Below, piece after piece: positions 7,181-14,451 of a stretch of 34,080 nt of DNA. The position numbers and the translations under genes were made by a program. Each line of letters starts with the position of its first letter. The stretch's first letter is position 1. The stretch is from Phycisphaerae bacterium. GTDB lineage: Bacteria > Planctomycetota > Phycisphaerae > Sedimentisphaerales > Anaerobacaceae. The stretch lies in assembly GCA_026386805.1 (NCBI GenBank), contig JAPLMX010000130.1, positions 1 to 34,080 on the forward strand, given 5' to 3'. The notes beneath the pieces are model-generated. The model had not been told where the DNA came from. It was given only the letters and a program-made list of their open reading frames with translations, and ran no database searches.

Positions 7181-8298
7181 TGGATGACCCCGCCGGTGAC
7201 GACGTTGTCGCTTTCGTCGTACAGGACCAGCCGTTGGCCGGGACACGGGGCGAACTGGGCCTGGTCGAATTCCACCGTCATGCCGTCAGGCGTGAGGTCG
7301 GTGAGCCGGCAAGGCCGCGGGTCGCCATAAGAGCGGATCTTTCCGCACAGCTTCGCATCGGTGGTAAGTCTCTCCGGCAGGAGCGTGTTGCGGCAGGCTG
7401 CTCGCACGATGCGGGTGCTCACCTCCTCTCTCGTGCCCAGAGCGACCGTATTGGCGACGGCGTCGATCCGGCCCACGTAGAGCGGCTGGCCGCCGGCGAA
7501 GCCGAGTCCGCGCCGCTGGCCCAGGGTGTAGTTGGCGATGCCTTTGTGGACGCCGATCTTCTTGCCATGCATGTCCGTCATGTCGCCGGGATGGTCGGCC
7601 GCATCATTCTCTAACGCCAGGCGATAGTCCTGCTCGCCGGCGAAGCACAGCTCCATGCTCTCGGCCTTGTCGGCGACCGACAGCCGCAACTCGGAGGCTT
7701 GCACGCGAACCTGCGGTTTCGTCAGGTCCCCCAGCGGCAGCATAAGGCCGGGCAGACGCTGCCTCGGAATCCCGTAGAGGAAGTAGCTTTGATCCTTGTC
7801 CCTATCTGCGGCCCTGCGCAGATAAGTGCCTTGGCCGTCATGGATCACCTTCGCGTAATGGCCCGTCGCCAGTTGGGTGATGCCGAATTCCTCTTGCAGT
7901 CGATCCCACACGAGAGAGAACTTCAGAAACGTGTTGCAATCCACACAGGGATTGGGCGTTTGGCCGCATGAATAGGCATTGCGGAACGGCTGGATAATGA
8001 CTTCGTTGAATGCTTCCGTTACATCGACGAAATAATGCGGTAGGCCCAACTCGTTGCACACGAAGGCGGCGTCGGCCCCGCAGCAGCCGCGACGGCCCGT
8101 GTCGCAGGCGACGGGAATCTTCATCGTGATGCCCAGGACTTCCCAGCCTGCGGACTTGAGCAGGTGGGCCGTCACGCTGCTGTCCACGCCGCCGCTCATC
8201 AGCACGGCCACCTGCCTACCGGCAGCCTTTGCAGGCTCCCACGGCAAGAAGGTGGGGGGCAGCAGTTTGATATTGTATTGGGTCTCCAAGCTCCTCAC
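7177..8298 (-). CDS. mnmA: tRNA-specific 2-thiouridylase MnmA
   Basis: The protein has 373 residues. It carries the PP-loop SGGVDSS (residues 35-41) for tRNA adenylation, the catalytic-cysteine region GQTPNPCVDCN, and the second cysteine in SMELCFAGEQDY; the C-terminal beta domain (GQRRGLGFAGGQPLYVG) is also present. MnmA places sulfur on U34 of tRNA Lys, Glu and Gln. I chose the GTG at 8298 because its GTGA overlaps the tusA stop, in line with the coupling throughout this operon; an in-frame ATG at 8337 would overlap tusA more deeply. The residues before the PP-loop (about 28) are somewhat longer than usual. TusA just upstream is the established sulfur donor route to MnmA in enterobacteria, so this pair is a functional unit. 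It is the last gene of the TPP-riboswitch operon. Confidence 0.92.
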   Translation of the reverse strand: MRSLETQYNIKLLPPTFLPWEPAKAAGRQVAVLMSGGVDSSVTAHLLKSAGWEVLGITMKIPVACDTGRRGCCGADAAFVCNELGLPHYFVDVTEAFNEVIIQPFRNAYSCGQTPNPCVDCNTFLKFSLVWDRLQEEFGITQLATGHYAKVIHDGQGTYLRRAADRDKDQSYFLYGIPRQRLPGLMLPLGDLTKPQVRVQASELRLSVADKAESMELCFAGEQDYRLALENDAADHPGDMTDMHGKKIGVHKGIANYTLGQRRGLGFAGGQPLYVGRIDAVANTVALGTREEVSTRIVRAACRNTLLPERLTTDAKLCGKIRSYGDPRPCRLTDLTPDGMTVEFDQAQFAPCPGQRLVLYDESDNVVTGGVIQ

Positions 8299-8522
8299 AG
8301 TCGCCTGCGCACCTTGAGGCGGAAATAACCCTGGCACTTGATCGTTTCGACGATCTCCTGGCCTTGCCTGCCGAGACTGACGGGGAGGTTCTGAATCGGT
8401 TCGCCGTCGTCAATCTCGATCTCCAGTATATCCCCGACGGCAGTTTTCTCAATCGCCAGTTTCACCTTCACCAGATTCAGCGGGCATGGGACGCCTCGCA
8501 GGTCTACTTTCGTGGTCAGCAC
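8295..8522 (-). CDS. tusA: TusA-family sulfur carrier protein
   Basis: The protein has 75 residues: VDLRGVPCPLNLVKVKLAIE near the N-terminus, then LEIEIDDGEP and ETIKCQGYFRLKV, the TusA/SirA fold. C13 in the CPxx motif is the persulfide-carrying residue; the fourth position is Asn (CPLN) rather than the CPxP Pro. The start is GTG at 8522, overlapping the end of thiF by seven bases, with AAAGGG six bases upstream inside thiF. It ends in GTGA overlapping mnmA. Sitting between thiF and mnmA, it could pass sulfur both to ThiS adenylate and to MnmA; this is inference from order. Too small to be noticed in a long-ORF scan. Confidence 0.88.
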   Translation of the reverse strand: MLTTKVDLRGVPCPLNLVKVKLAIEKTAVGDILEIEIDDGEPIQNLPVSLGRQGQEIVETIKCQGYFRLKVRRRL

Positions 8523-9334
8523 TTGCAGCCCTTTCGGTTGCAGACCACCTTTCCTTCGTCGCGGAGGGTGGTGATTGTGGCATTGGGGCCGCAAAGGGGG
8601 CAATCGGCACGGCGCTGGGCCGGCACCTTGCGAAACTCCATCGTCAAGGCGCAGTAGGTCAGCAGTGAATCGGTCAGCAGGCCGCCCATTCCCAGCAGGT
8701 ACTTGATCGCTTCCGTCGCCTGGAGCAAGCCGATAACGCCGGGCAGAACGCCGAGCACGCCGGCCTGCCCGCAGGGAGCAACGGCGTTCGCGGGGGGCGG
8801 GCCGGGAAATAGGCAGCGGTAACATGCGGTCCGGCCCGGAATGATGGTCATCAACTGGCCCTCGAATTGGAGGATTCCCCCGTGCGAAAAGGGAATCCGC
8901 TCGAAATGGCAGACGTCGTTGATCAGGAACTTGGCCGGGAAATTATCCGTGGCGTCGATGACAAAGTCGTATTCCCTGATGATATCCCGGATGCTATCCG
9001 CCCGTGCCCATACGTCATAGGTCCGGACGGCCACATCAGGATTGACGGCTTCTATCTTCTCTTTTGCCGATACGACCTTCCTTTTGCCGACATCCGCCGT
9101 GTGATGGATGATCTGCCTTTGGAGGTTGGTGAGGTCCACCTGGTCGCCGTCCAGCAGCCCGATAGTACCTACACCGGCGGCGGCCAGGTACAAAGCGGCG
9201 GGTGAGCCGAGACCCCCGACGCCCACGATCAGCACCTTGGAGGCCAGCAGCTTCTCCTGCCCCGCGCCGCCAACTTGCTCCAGGATGATGTTCCGGCTGT
9301 ATCTTTGAATCTGTTCTTCGGTCAATGACATCAT
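8516..9334 (-). CDS. thiF: ThiF/MoeB/HesA-family adenylyltransferase
   Basis: The protein has 272 residues. The ATP-binding Rossmann motif GVGGLGS is at 38-44, followed by DGDQVDLTNLQRQ, the DATDNF segment, the VAPCGQAGVLGVLPG region with the usual catalytic cysteine, and two zinc-binding CxxC pairs (CYRC, CPLC). ThiF adenylates the C-terminal glycine of ThiS so that it can be converted to a thiocarboxylate for thiazole formation. The neighbouring thiS, thiG and thiH support ThiF, but with MoaA and MoeA also in the window a shared MoeB role is possible. The protein ends in CNRKGCKC, a short cysteine-rich tail of unknown use. Start overlaps thiH's stop by ATGA. Confidence 0.92.
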   Translation of the reverse strand: MMSLTEEQIQRYSRNIILEQVGGAGQEKLLASKVLIVGVGGLGSPAALYLAAAGVGTIGLLDGDQVDLTNLQRQIIHHTADVGKRKVVSAKEKIEAVNPDVAVRTYDVWARADSIRDIIREYDFVIDATDNFPAKFLINDVCHFERIPFSHGGILQFEGQLMTIIPGRTACYRCLFPGPPPANAVAPCGQAGVLGVLPGVIGLLQATEAIKYLLGMGGLLTDSLLTYCALTMEFRKVPAQRRADCPLCGPNATITTLRDEGKVVCNRKGCKC

Positions 9335-10503
9335 ACACTCAGGAACGCACGGTCCCAGTCCTTCCAGACCGGCTCAAGGCCCTGGTCTTTGAGCATGGCA
9401 ACAACGTTGGCCGGACTGCGCTCATCGTTCACCTTGAACTGTCCGGCGTCCTTATCGCCTTGCGAGTAGCCGCCCGGGCTGGTCCGGCTGCCTGCACTCA
9501 TCTTGGTGATGCCGAGCTGGACGAACCGATCTCTCAGTTGGGCCGGCTCCCGCGTGGAGAGCACAAGCCCCGCATCCGCAAAGCACAACCGCAGAGCCAG
9601 CATCATCTGGACGAGGTTCTTGTCTGTCACCAGGTGGGGGAATGCTTCGGGGGGTACGCCGTAGGCTGGCCGGATGCGCGGGAACGAGAAGGAGATGCGT
9701 GATTGCCAATAGCGTTTGAACAGGCTAAAAGCGTGCTCGCCGAGCGCCAGCGTCTCGATTCGCCACGCCGCCAGTCCCAGGAGCGCCCCGAGGCCGATCT
9801 CCCGCATGCCCGCCGAGGCGAAATCGTCGGGACCGCGCAGCCGCATGTCGTAATTCGCCTTCGGCCCGCCGAGGTGGTACTGTGCGTAGGTCGAACGGTC
9901 ATACGTCTCCTGGTACAGCGTGATTCCCTCGATGCCGGCGTCGAAGAGTCTGCGGTAGTCCGCGGCGGTCATCTGGTAGATCTCCGCGCTAATGAAGCTG
10001 AACTTGCCTCGCAGTGCTCTGGCCAGCTCCGTCAGGTAGGGGACCGTGATGAACTTCCTGTCTTCACTCGTGACCAGGAGAATATCTCTAAACCCTTCAT
10101 GGGCAATGAGTTCGGCCTCGGCAAGTGCCTCCTCTATGCTCAGCCGGACCCTGTCAAACTTGTTGTCTGTGTTGAAGCCGCAGTATTGACAGCGATTCAC
10201 GCAGTGGCTGGAGAGATAAAGCGGGGCGTAGAGCCTGATCGTTCGCCCGAAACGTTGGAGGGTCAATCTCCGCGACAATTCCGCCATCTGTTCCAGATAG
10301 CTTTCCGCCGCCGGAGATACCAGCGCGAGCAATTTGGGCAGACTGTACGAGCCGGGCCGGGAGGCGATAGCAGCCTCCACGTCGCCGGTGGTTACCCGTT
10401 GCAGACGCTGCTTCCAAGCCTCTCTGCCAGCGTCGAGCTGCTGTCTGGCGAGGATCCCCTGGATGGAAGTGTCCGAACTCGTTGGAGTTGCCGAAACGGT
10501 CAT
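9331..10503 (-). CDS. thiH: 2-iminoacetate synthase ThiH
   Basis: The protein has 390 residues and is a radical SAM enzyme with C101-VNR-C105-QY-C108 in SSHCVNRCQYCGF. It cleaves tyrosine to p-cresol and dehydroglycine (2-iminoacetate), the anaerobic glycine-imine source for thiazole synthesis, in place of the oxygen-using ThiO. The conserved GITLYQETYDRSTYAQYHLGG and late SAGSRTSPGGYS segments are intact. It starts with ATG right after the thiG stop codon. ThiH instead of ThiO fits an anaerobic life style. Confidence 0.95.
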   Translation of the reverse strand: MTVSATPTSSDTSIQGILARQQLDAGREAWKQRLQRVTTGDVEAAIASRPGSYSLPKLLALVSPAAESYLEQMAELSRRLTLQRFGRTIRLYAPLYLSSHCVNRCQYCGFNTDNKFDRVRLSIEEALAEAELIAHEGFRDILLVTSEDRKFITVPYLTELARALRGKFSFISAEIYQMTAADYRRLFDAGIEGITLYQETYDRSTYAQYHLGGPKANYDMRLRGPDDFASAGMREIGLGALLGLAAWRIETLALGEHAFSLFKRYWQSRISFSFPRIRPAYGVPPEAFPHLVTDKNLVQMMLALRLCFADAGLVLSTREPAQLRDRFVQLGITKMSAGSRTSPGGYSQGDKDAGQFKVNDERSPANVVAMLKDQGLEPVWKDWDRAFLSV

Positions 10504-11274
10504 TTAGTCCCTCAGAAACCCCGTCAGCGGGCTGGACGCCTCTGCCCTGTCCGCAGGTGCACGCGGGCCGGCCAGATAGGCTCTTCGTCCCGCCTCGACG
10601 GCCAGCTTGAAGGCGATCGCCATCTCGCAGGGGTCGGCGGCTGTGGCGATAGCTGTGTTGATGAGCACGGCGTCGGCGCCAATTTCCATGGCTTCCGCTG
10701 CGTGCGATGGCAGGCCCAGCCCGGCGTCCACCACGACTGGCACGCTGCTCTGCTCAATGATGATCTCTAAGGCGGCACGCGTCTTGAGACCCTGGTTGGA
10801 GCCGATGGGGCTGCCCAGCGGCATCACGGTAGCCGTGCCGGCCTCTTGAAGCCTCTTAGCGAGGATCGGGTCCGCATTGATGTAGGGCAGGACGACGAAA
10901 CCCTCTTTCACCAGGATCTCGGCGGCCTTGAGCGTCTCGATTGGGTCCGGCAACAGATAGTACGGGTCCGGCGTCACTTCCAGCTTCACCCAGTTGATAT
11001 TCGTCGCGGCGCGGGCCAGCCGGGCCAGTCGCACGGCTTCCTCGGCGTTCCTGGCGCCGGAGGTGTTCGGCAAGAGCAGGAACCTGTGGCGGTCGATCTC
11101 GCGCAGCGTATCGTCCTGCGGGTTGCCGATATCCACCCGGCGCAGGGCAACCGTGACGATCTCGGCGCCGCAAGCGGCCAGTGCCTGGGCCATGACCTGC
11201 GGCGAGGCGAACTTCCCGGTCCCCACGAGCAGTCGCGAGTCGAATTCTCTGCCGGCGATGACCAATCTATCCAT
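10504..11274 (-). CDS. thiG: thiazole synthase ThiG
   Basis: The protein has 256 residues, a TIM barrel with the Schiff-base lysine K97 (NINWVKLEV) and the phosphate-binding PLGSPIGSN and [10 protein letters not shown] segments, plus [18 protein letters not shown]. It joins deoxyxylulose 5-phosphate, dehydroglycine and ThiS thiocarboxylate into the thiazole phosphate moiety of thiamin. Length and all motifs are typical. It lies four bases after the thiS stop and directly before thiH. Confidence 0.96.
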   Translation of the reverse strand: MDRLVIAGREFDSRLLVGTGKFASPQVMAQALAACGAEIVTVALRRVDIGNPQDDTLREIDRHRFLLLPNTSGARNAEEAVRLARLARAATNINWVKLEVTPDPYYLLPDPIETLKAAEILVKEGFVVLPYINADPILAKRLQEAGTATVMPLGSPIGSNQGLKTRAALEIIIEQSSVPVVVDAGLGLPSHAAEAMEIGADAVLINTAIATAADPCEMAIAFKLAVEAGRRAYLAGPRAPADRAEASSPLTGFLRD

Positions 11275-11278
11275 ACGG

Positions 11279-11491
11279 TCAACCTCCCCCCATAAATTTG
11301 ATCAGCTCAATGGTCTGCCCATCGCGGACCTCCGTCTGGGCGAATTGCTCGGGTGTCACGATTCGGCCGTCCACTTCAGCCACGACGGTCGCCGCCCCGA
11401 TTCCCAGTTTTTCGAGCAGGGCACAGAGCGTCGCAGGCATCTCCGCGGGTGCAAACTGGTGGGCCCGGCCGTTGATCTGAAGCGATTTCAT
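11279..11491 (-). CDS. thiS: sulfur carrier protein ThiS
   Basis: The protein has 70 residues: [13 protein letters not shown]..., the ubiquitin-like core and the C-terminal ELIKFMGGG, whose final glycine is adenylated by ThiF and converted to a thiocarboxylate. The start is the ATG at 11491. A longer reading from 11542 would be translated through the riboswitch terminator stem and was rejected. It is the first gene after the riboswitch. Confidence 0.92.
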   Translation of the reverse strand: MKSLQINGRAHQFAPAEMPATLCALLEKLGIGAATVVAEVDGRIVTPEQFAQTEVRDGQTIELIKFMGGG

Positions 11492-11504
11492 CCCATTTCG
11501 TCCC

Positions 11505-11537
11505 AAAACAAAAGGCACTCCCCGCGAGAGGAGTGCC
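11505..11537 (-). terminator. intrinsic terminator of the TPP riboswitch
   Basis: On the minus strand GGCACTCC (11537-11530) pairs with GGAGTGCC (11521-11514) around a short loop, followed at once by TTTTGTTTT (11513-11505). It lies between the aptamer and thiS, so ligand-bound aptamer should favour termination before the operon. The anti-terminator pairing was not worked out. Confidence 0.85.
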
Positions 11538-11553
11538 GTCATAGACCGCCGAG

Positions 11554-11655
11554 CCTCCCTTCGCAGGTGCTAACCTGATCAGGTTCAGAGGGTCATCACT
11601 CACGTGGTGATTTCTCAGCCGACACGGCGAATCGTTCGCCCGTTGGCTCCCCTGG
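11554..11655 (-). promoter_or_regulatory. TPP (THI-box) riboswitch aptamer
   Basis: The minus strand reads, in order, GGGGAGCC, then GGCTGAGA (P3 side and thi-box), a GTGGTGATTTCT-complementary stem, ACCCTCTGAACCTGATCAGG, and GCGAAGGGAGG. The GGCTGAGA and GAACCTGATCAGG sequences are near-invariant in TPP riboswitches. With the terminator at 11505-11537 it should shut off thiSGHF-tusA-mnmA when thiamin pyrophosphate is plentiful. Confidence 0.96.
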
Positions 11656-11676
11656 CTTATTACTTACTACCGTTAT

Positions 11677-11705
11677 ATCATAAGGCGGTTCGCGGCGTGA
11701 AACAA
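11677..11705 (-). promoter_or_regulatory. sigma-70-type promoter of the thi operon
   Basis: On the minus strand TTGTTT (11705-11700), a 17-base spacer, and TATGAT (11682-11677). Transcription would start near 11670, about 15 bases before the riboswitch aptamer, which is the expected spacing. Confidence 0.65.
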
Positions 11706-11734
11706 CAATATTGTGGTATCGCAGGGAATCGGCC

Positions 11735-12091
11735 ATGAGCGACCGCTTCGTAGTCCACGAGCATACGACCCCGGAAGGGGTCCACTGGGACCTGATGCTC
11801 GAAGAAGGTGACATTCTGACGACCTTCCGCTTGGAGCAGCCGCCTCAGGTCGCGTTGGATCGTGCCGTCGGGGCGGTCAAGATATTCGACCATCCGCTCA
11901 GATTCCTGACCTACGAGGGTCCCGTCCAGAAGGGGACGGGTCGCGTGAAGATCGTGGACCGTGGGACCTGCGACTTGGCGGACGAAGGGGAGGATGTCAT
12001 CACCCTGGAACTGCGAGGCACGGTTCTTCAAGGCGGCTTCACCTTGGTGCGCCTCGAAGAGACGTCCTGGCAACTGGCCCCGAGGCAGTGA
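11735..12091 (+). CDS. stand-alone LigD-type 3'-phosphoesterase-domain protein
   Basis: The protein has 118 residues. RFVVHEHTTPEGVHWDLMLEEG matches the metal-binding N-terminal part of the phosphoesterase (PE) domain of bacterial LigD (usual form FVxxxHxxxxxHxDxRLE), with H10, H17 and D19 in place; the usual Arg two residues after the Asp is Met here. Later DHPLRFLTYEG and GRVKIVDRGT match the rest of the fold. In LigD this domain trims 3' ends for non-homologous end joining; free-standing versions are common but their role is less clear. ATG 11735 is preceded by AGGGA at a good distance; an earlier in-frame start at 11711 lacks this. No Ku or ligase is next to it. It is divergent from the thi operon and may share its control region. 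Confidence 0.8.
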   Translation: MSDRFVVHEHTTPEGVHWDLMLEEGDILTTFRLEQPPQVALDRAVGAVKIFDHPLRFLTYEGPVQKGTGRVKIVDRGTCDLADEGEDVITLELRGTVLQGGFTLVRLEETSWQLAPRQ

Positions 12092-12136
12092 CACGTGCGC
12101 GTGGTCCTGCTATCATCTTAGACAAGGAGACCTGGA

Positions 12137-13372
12137 ATGAAACTGAATCGCCGTTCTTTCGTGAAAACCGCTGTTGGTCTGAGCTGTTGTGCCGCTGTGC
12201 CCGGCCGGGCCGGCGAAAGGACCGTCAAGCCTACTGTTGAGCGGTTGGATCAGGCCGCTGCGGCGCCCATTCTCAAATTGGATTCGATCACATCCCCCGT
12301 TCGGATCGCCTCGATTGAGCTGCTGCGGGACCAGAGGAATTACTATGTCCGCACTCGATCTACGGATGGGGCGGAAGGGATCGCCGTGACCAACGGCCGG
12401 GCGAAGTACCTGTACCCGATTCTCCAGCAGCTTGTGATTCCCTATTTTCTCGGCAAGGATGCCCGGGGGCTCGAATCGCTCATCGACGGGGTCTACGTGT
12501 ACAACAGCAACTACAAGCTCTCCGGCGTGGCGTTCTGGTGCCCTGTCGCCTGGGTCGAATTCAGCATTCTGGATCTCTTGGGCAAGATCGCCCGCAAATC
12601 GGTGGGAGACCTGTTCGGTGGGGTGATCCGCCGGGAAGGCCCGATCTACGTCGCCAGCGGCAATCGCGATACGACGCCCGAGGAGGAGGTGGACGTTCTC
12701 GTCAAAGGCATCGAGCGCACCGGGGCCAAAGCCGTCAAGTTCAAAGTGGGCGGGCGCATGAGCAATAACGCCGACTCGATCCCCGGCCGGACCGAGGGGA
12801 TGATCCGCCTGGTGCGAAAGACCCTCGGCGACAAGGTCACCATCTACGCCGATGCCAACGGCTCCTACGATGCGCCCAAAGCCATCGAGATCGGCAAGCT
12901 GCTCCAGGACAACGGCATCAATATGTTCGAGGAGCCTTGCCCGTTCGATTACCTCGAAGAGACCAAGCAAGTGGCCGATGCGTTGGAGATCCCCATCTCG
13001 GGGGGCGAGCAGGAGACGAGCCAACGTCGCTTCCGGTGGATGATTCACAACGACGCGGTCCAGGTGGTCCAGCCGGACCTGCATTACTACGGTGGCTTCA
13101 TCCGTGCCACACGCGTCGCCCGCATGGCGGCCAAGGCGGGGATGAAGATTGTCCCGCACGTGTCTGGCGAGGGCGTTGGCTGCGTCGATGCGCTTCAGTT
13201 TGCCTCGTTCACGCCCAACATGAGCCCATTCCTGGAGTACAAGGGCAGCCTGGAGCAGATCGGCTCGTGGTACGACCCGCCTCTTCGCCGCAAGGATGGT
13301 GCGATCAACGTCCCAACTGGCCCCGGCTTAGGCATCGTCGCCGATGTGCTCCGCAACGCCAAGCCGGCATGA
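12137..13372 (+). CDS. enolase-superfamily (mandelate racemase/muconate lactonizing-type) enzyme with Tat signal
   Basis: The protein has 411 residues. The N-terminus MKLNRRSFVKTAVGLSCCAA is a twin-arginine signal. The catalytic barrel shows K201-x-K203 (VKFKVGG), metal ligands D239 (DANG), E265 (EEP) and E291 (GGEQE), and H341 (PHVSG), the set expected for a KxK/His acid-sugar dehydratase or racemase. It would abstract a proton alpha to a carboxylate; the substrate is unknown. AAGGAG sits seven bases before the ATG. An exported member of this usually cytoplasmic family is unusual, though seen in Planctomycetota. Upstream neighbour is the PE-domain gene, 45 bp away; no operon link is clear. 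Confidence 0.9.
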   Translation: MKLNRRSFVKTAVGLSCCAAVPGRAGERTVKPTVERLDQAAAAPILKLDSITSPVRIASIELLRDQRNYYVRTRSTDGAEGIAVTNGRAKYLYPILQQLVIPYFLGKDARGLESLIDGVYVYNSNYKLSGVAFWCPVAWVEFSILDLLGKIARKSVGDLFGGVIRREGPIYVASGNRDTTPEEEVDVLVKGIERTGAKAVKFKVGGRMSNNADSIPGRTEGMIRLVRKTLGDKVTIYADANGSYDAPKAIEIGKLLQDNGINMFEEPCPFDYLEETKQVADALEIPISGGEQETSQRRFRWMIHNDAVQVVQPDLHYYGGFIRATRVARMAAKAGMKIVPHVSGEGVGCVDALQFASFTPNMSPFLEYKGSLEQIGSWYDPPLRRKDGAINVPTGPGLGIVADVLRNAKPA

Positions 13373-13417
13373 TGAGCTAACGGCGAGAATCTGCTCGTGA
13401 ATGGAGTGATCGGGCGT

Positions 13418-13434
13418 TCTTGGGCCTCCCAAGA
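13418..13434. terminator. possible terminator hairpin after the enolase-superfamily gene
   Basis: TCTTGGG-CCT-CCCAAGA is a perfect 7-bp stem, 46 bases after the stop codon. A T-run (CTCTTTTTCC) comes only about 14 bases later, so this is a weak intrinsic terminator at best. Confidence 0.35.
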
Positions 13435-13574
13435 CCGTGAATTTACTCTTTTTCCTCGATAACCTGCAACCGGGGGATTGCGAACGACCACTGCAATAAT
13501 AGGGCGGGGTCCTCCGTCCTTACTTGTGGCGGGCAAGTGCGGTCTGGGTATTGGCACGATATGGAGAGGTGCTC

Positions 13575-13823
13575 GTGGAAATCACGCAGGAACACGCCAG
13601 TCGGTTGGAAGAACTCATGATGGGGCTGGAATGCCCGAAGGAGTTCATTTGCCACAAGTCCGGATTCACCCGCCTGTGTAAAGTGAGGAAGTCCGGCAAG
13701 GCTGGGTTCCTGGAGTGTCTGGAATCGGACGCCCGAAGCTGCCAGTTTTGCCTGCCTTTCGGCGATCCGCCGGTCTGTCTTTGCCCGGTCCGCAGCTACA
13801 TCGCCGCCGAGTTTGGAAAATGA
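13575..13823 (+). CDS. small cysteine-rich conserved protein of unknown function
   Basis: The protein has 82 residues from GTG 13575, which follows GGAGAGG at five bases. The core CPKEFICHKSGFTRLCKV, then FLECLESDARSCQFC and VCLCPVRSYIA, resembles a family of small proteins (CPK-F-C-KSGF pattern) that I recall from anaerobic bacteria but cannot name. There are eight cysteines and one histidine in a short stretch, which suggests a metal site or disulfides; there is no signal peptide. A reading from 13524 would add a poorly supported N-terminus. It stands alone between the enolase-superfamily gene and the Mo-hydroxylase genes. Confidence 0.6.
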   Translation: MEITQEHASRLEELMMGLECPKEFICHKSGFTRLCKVRKSGKAGFLECLESDARSCQFCLPFGDPPVCLCPVRSYIAAEFGK

Positions 13824-13975
13824 GCCGGGATGCCCATCTTCACCGAGATCATCTGCATTCACAATTCAACCAGGACTGTCTCACACCCGGCAGGTTGGGT
13901 ACAATATGACGCGCACAAGCCGTGATGTATCGGTTACGGCGGTTTTGTGAACTCGTTGTTCAACGGAGGTCGCTT

Positions 13976-14446
13976 ATGGATGTGACGGTTACCCTGACGG
14001 TCAACGGCGTTGAGCGGACCGTCACCACCGATCCGCAGCGCCCGCTGCTGGACGTTCTTCGCGAGGATCAGCATCTGACCGGCACCAAGTACGGCTGCGG
14101 CGAAGGCCGGTGCGGGGCGTGCACGGTCCTGATGGACGGCAAGCCGGTCCGGTCCTGTGTTACCCCGATGTCTCTGGCCGGCAAGAAGAGCATCACGACC
14201 ATCGAGGGCCTGGCCAAGGGCGGCTCCCTCCATCCCATCCAGGAGGCGTTCCTCGAAGAGGGGGCCATGCAGTGCGGCTATTGTACGAGCGGCATGATCC
14301 TGTCAGCAGCGGCCTTGCTCCAGGACAAGCCGAGCCCCACGGATGAAGAAATCATCGCAGGCATGAACGGCAACATCTGCCGGTGCAATGGGTACGTGAA
14401 GATCGTGAACGCTGTCCGCCGTGCCGCCGGCAAGATGCGGAGGTAG
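13976..14446 (+). CDS. [2Fe-2S] subunit of a xanthine dehydrogenase-family hydroxylase (IorA/CoxS-like)
   Basis: The protein has 156 residues. A plant-type [2Fe-2S] domain with C41, C46, C49 and C61 is followed by the all-helical second domain with C100-GY-C103 and C135-R-C137, the full set for both clusters. It passes electrons from the molybdenum subunit encoded five bases downstream. GGAGG sits seven bases before ATG 13976, which decides the start over an upstream in-frame ATG at 13922. A -10-like TACAAT at 13900-13905 may belong to its promoter, but its -35 is poor. No FAD subunit is present, so the enzyme resembles isoquinoline 1-oxidoreductase (two subunits), with electrons presumably going to a cytochrome or similar acceptor. 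It has no signal of its own and would be exported with the large subunit. Confidence 0.94.
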   Translation: MDVTVTLTVNGVERTVTTDPQRPLLDVLREDQHLTGTKYGCGEGRCGACTVLMDGKPVRSCVTPMSLAGKKSITTIEGLAKGGSLHPIQEAFLEEGAMQCGYCTSGMILSAAALLQDKPSPTDEEIIAGMNGNICRCNGYVKIVNAVRRAAGKMRR

Positions 14447-14451
14447 GAGAC

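Noticed and set aside
11492..11542. A longer N-terminus for ThiS starting at 11542
   Set aside because: It would translate the riboswitch terminator stem; the ATG at 11491 gives a normal-length ThiS.
13500..13574. A start at 13524 for the small Cys-rich protein
   Set aside because: The GTG at 13575 has a good ribosome site and the earlier residues do not resemble the rest of the family.
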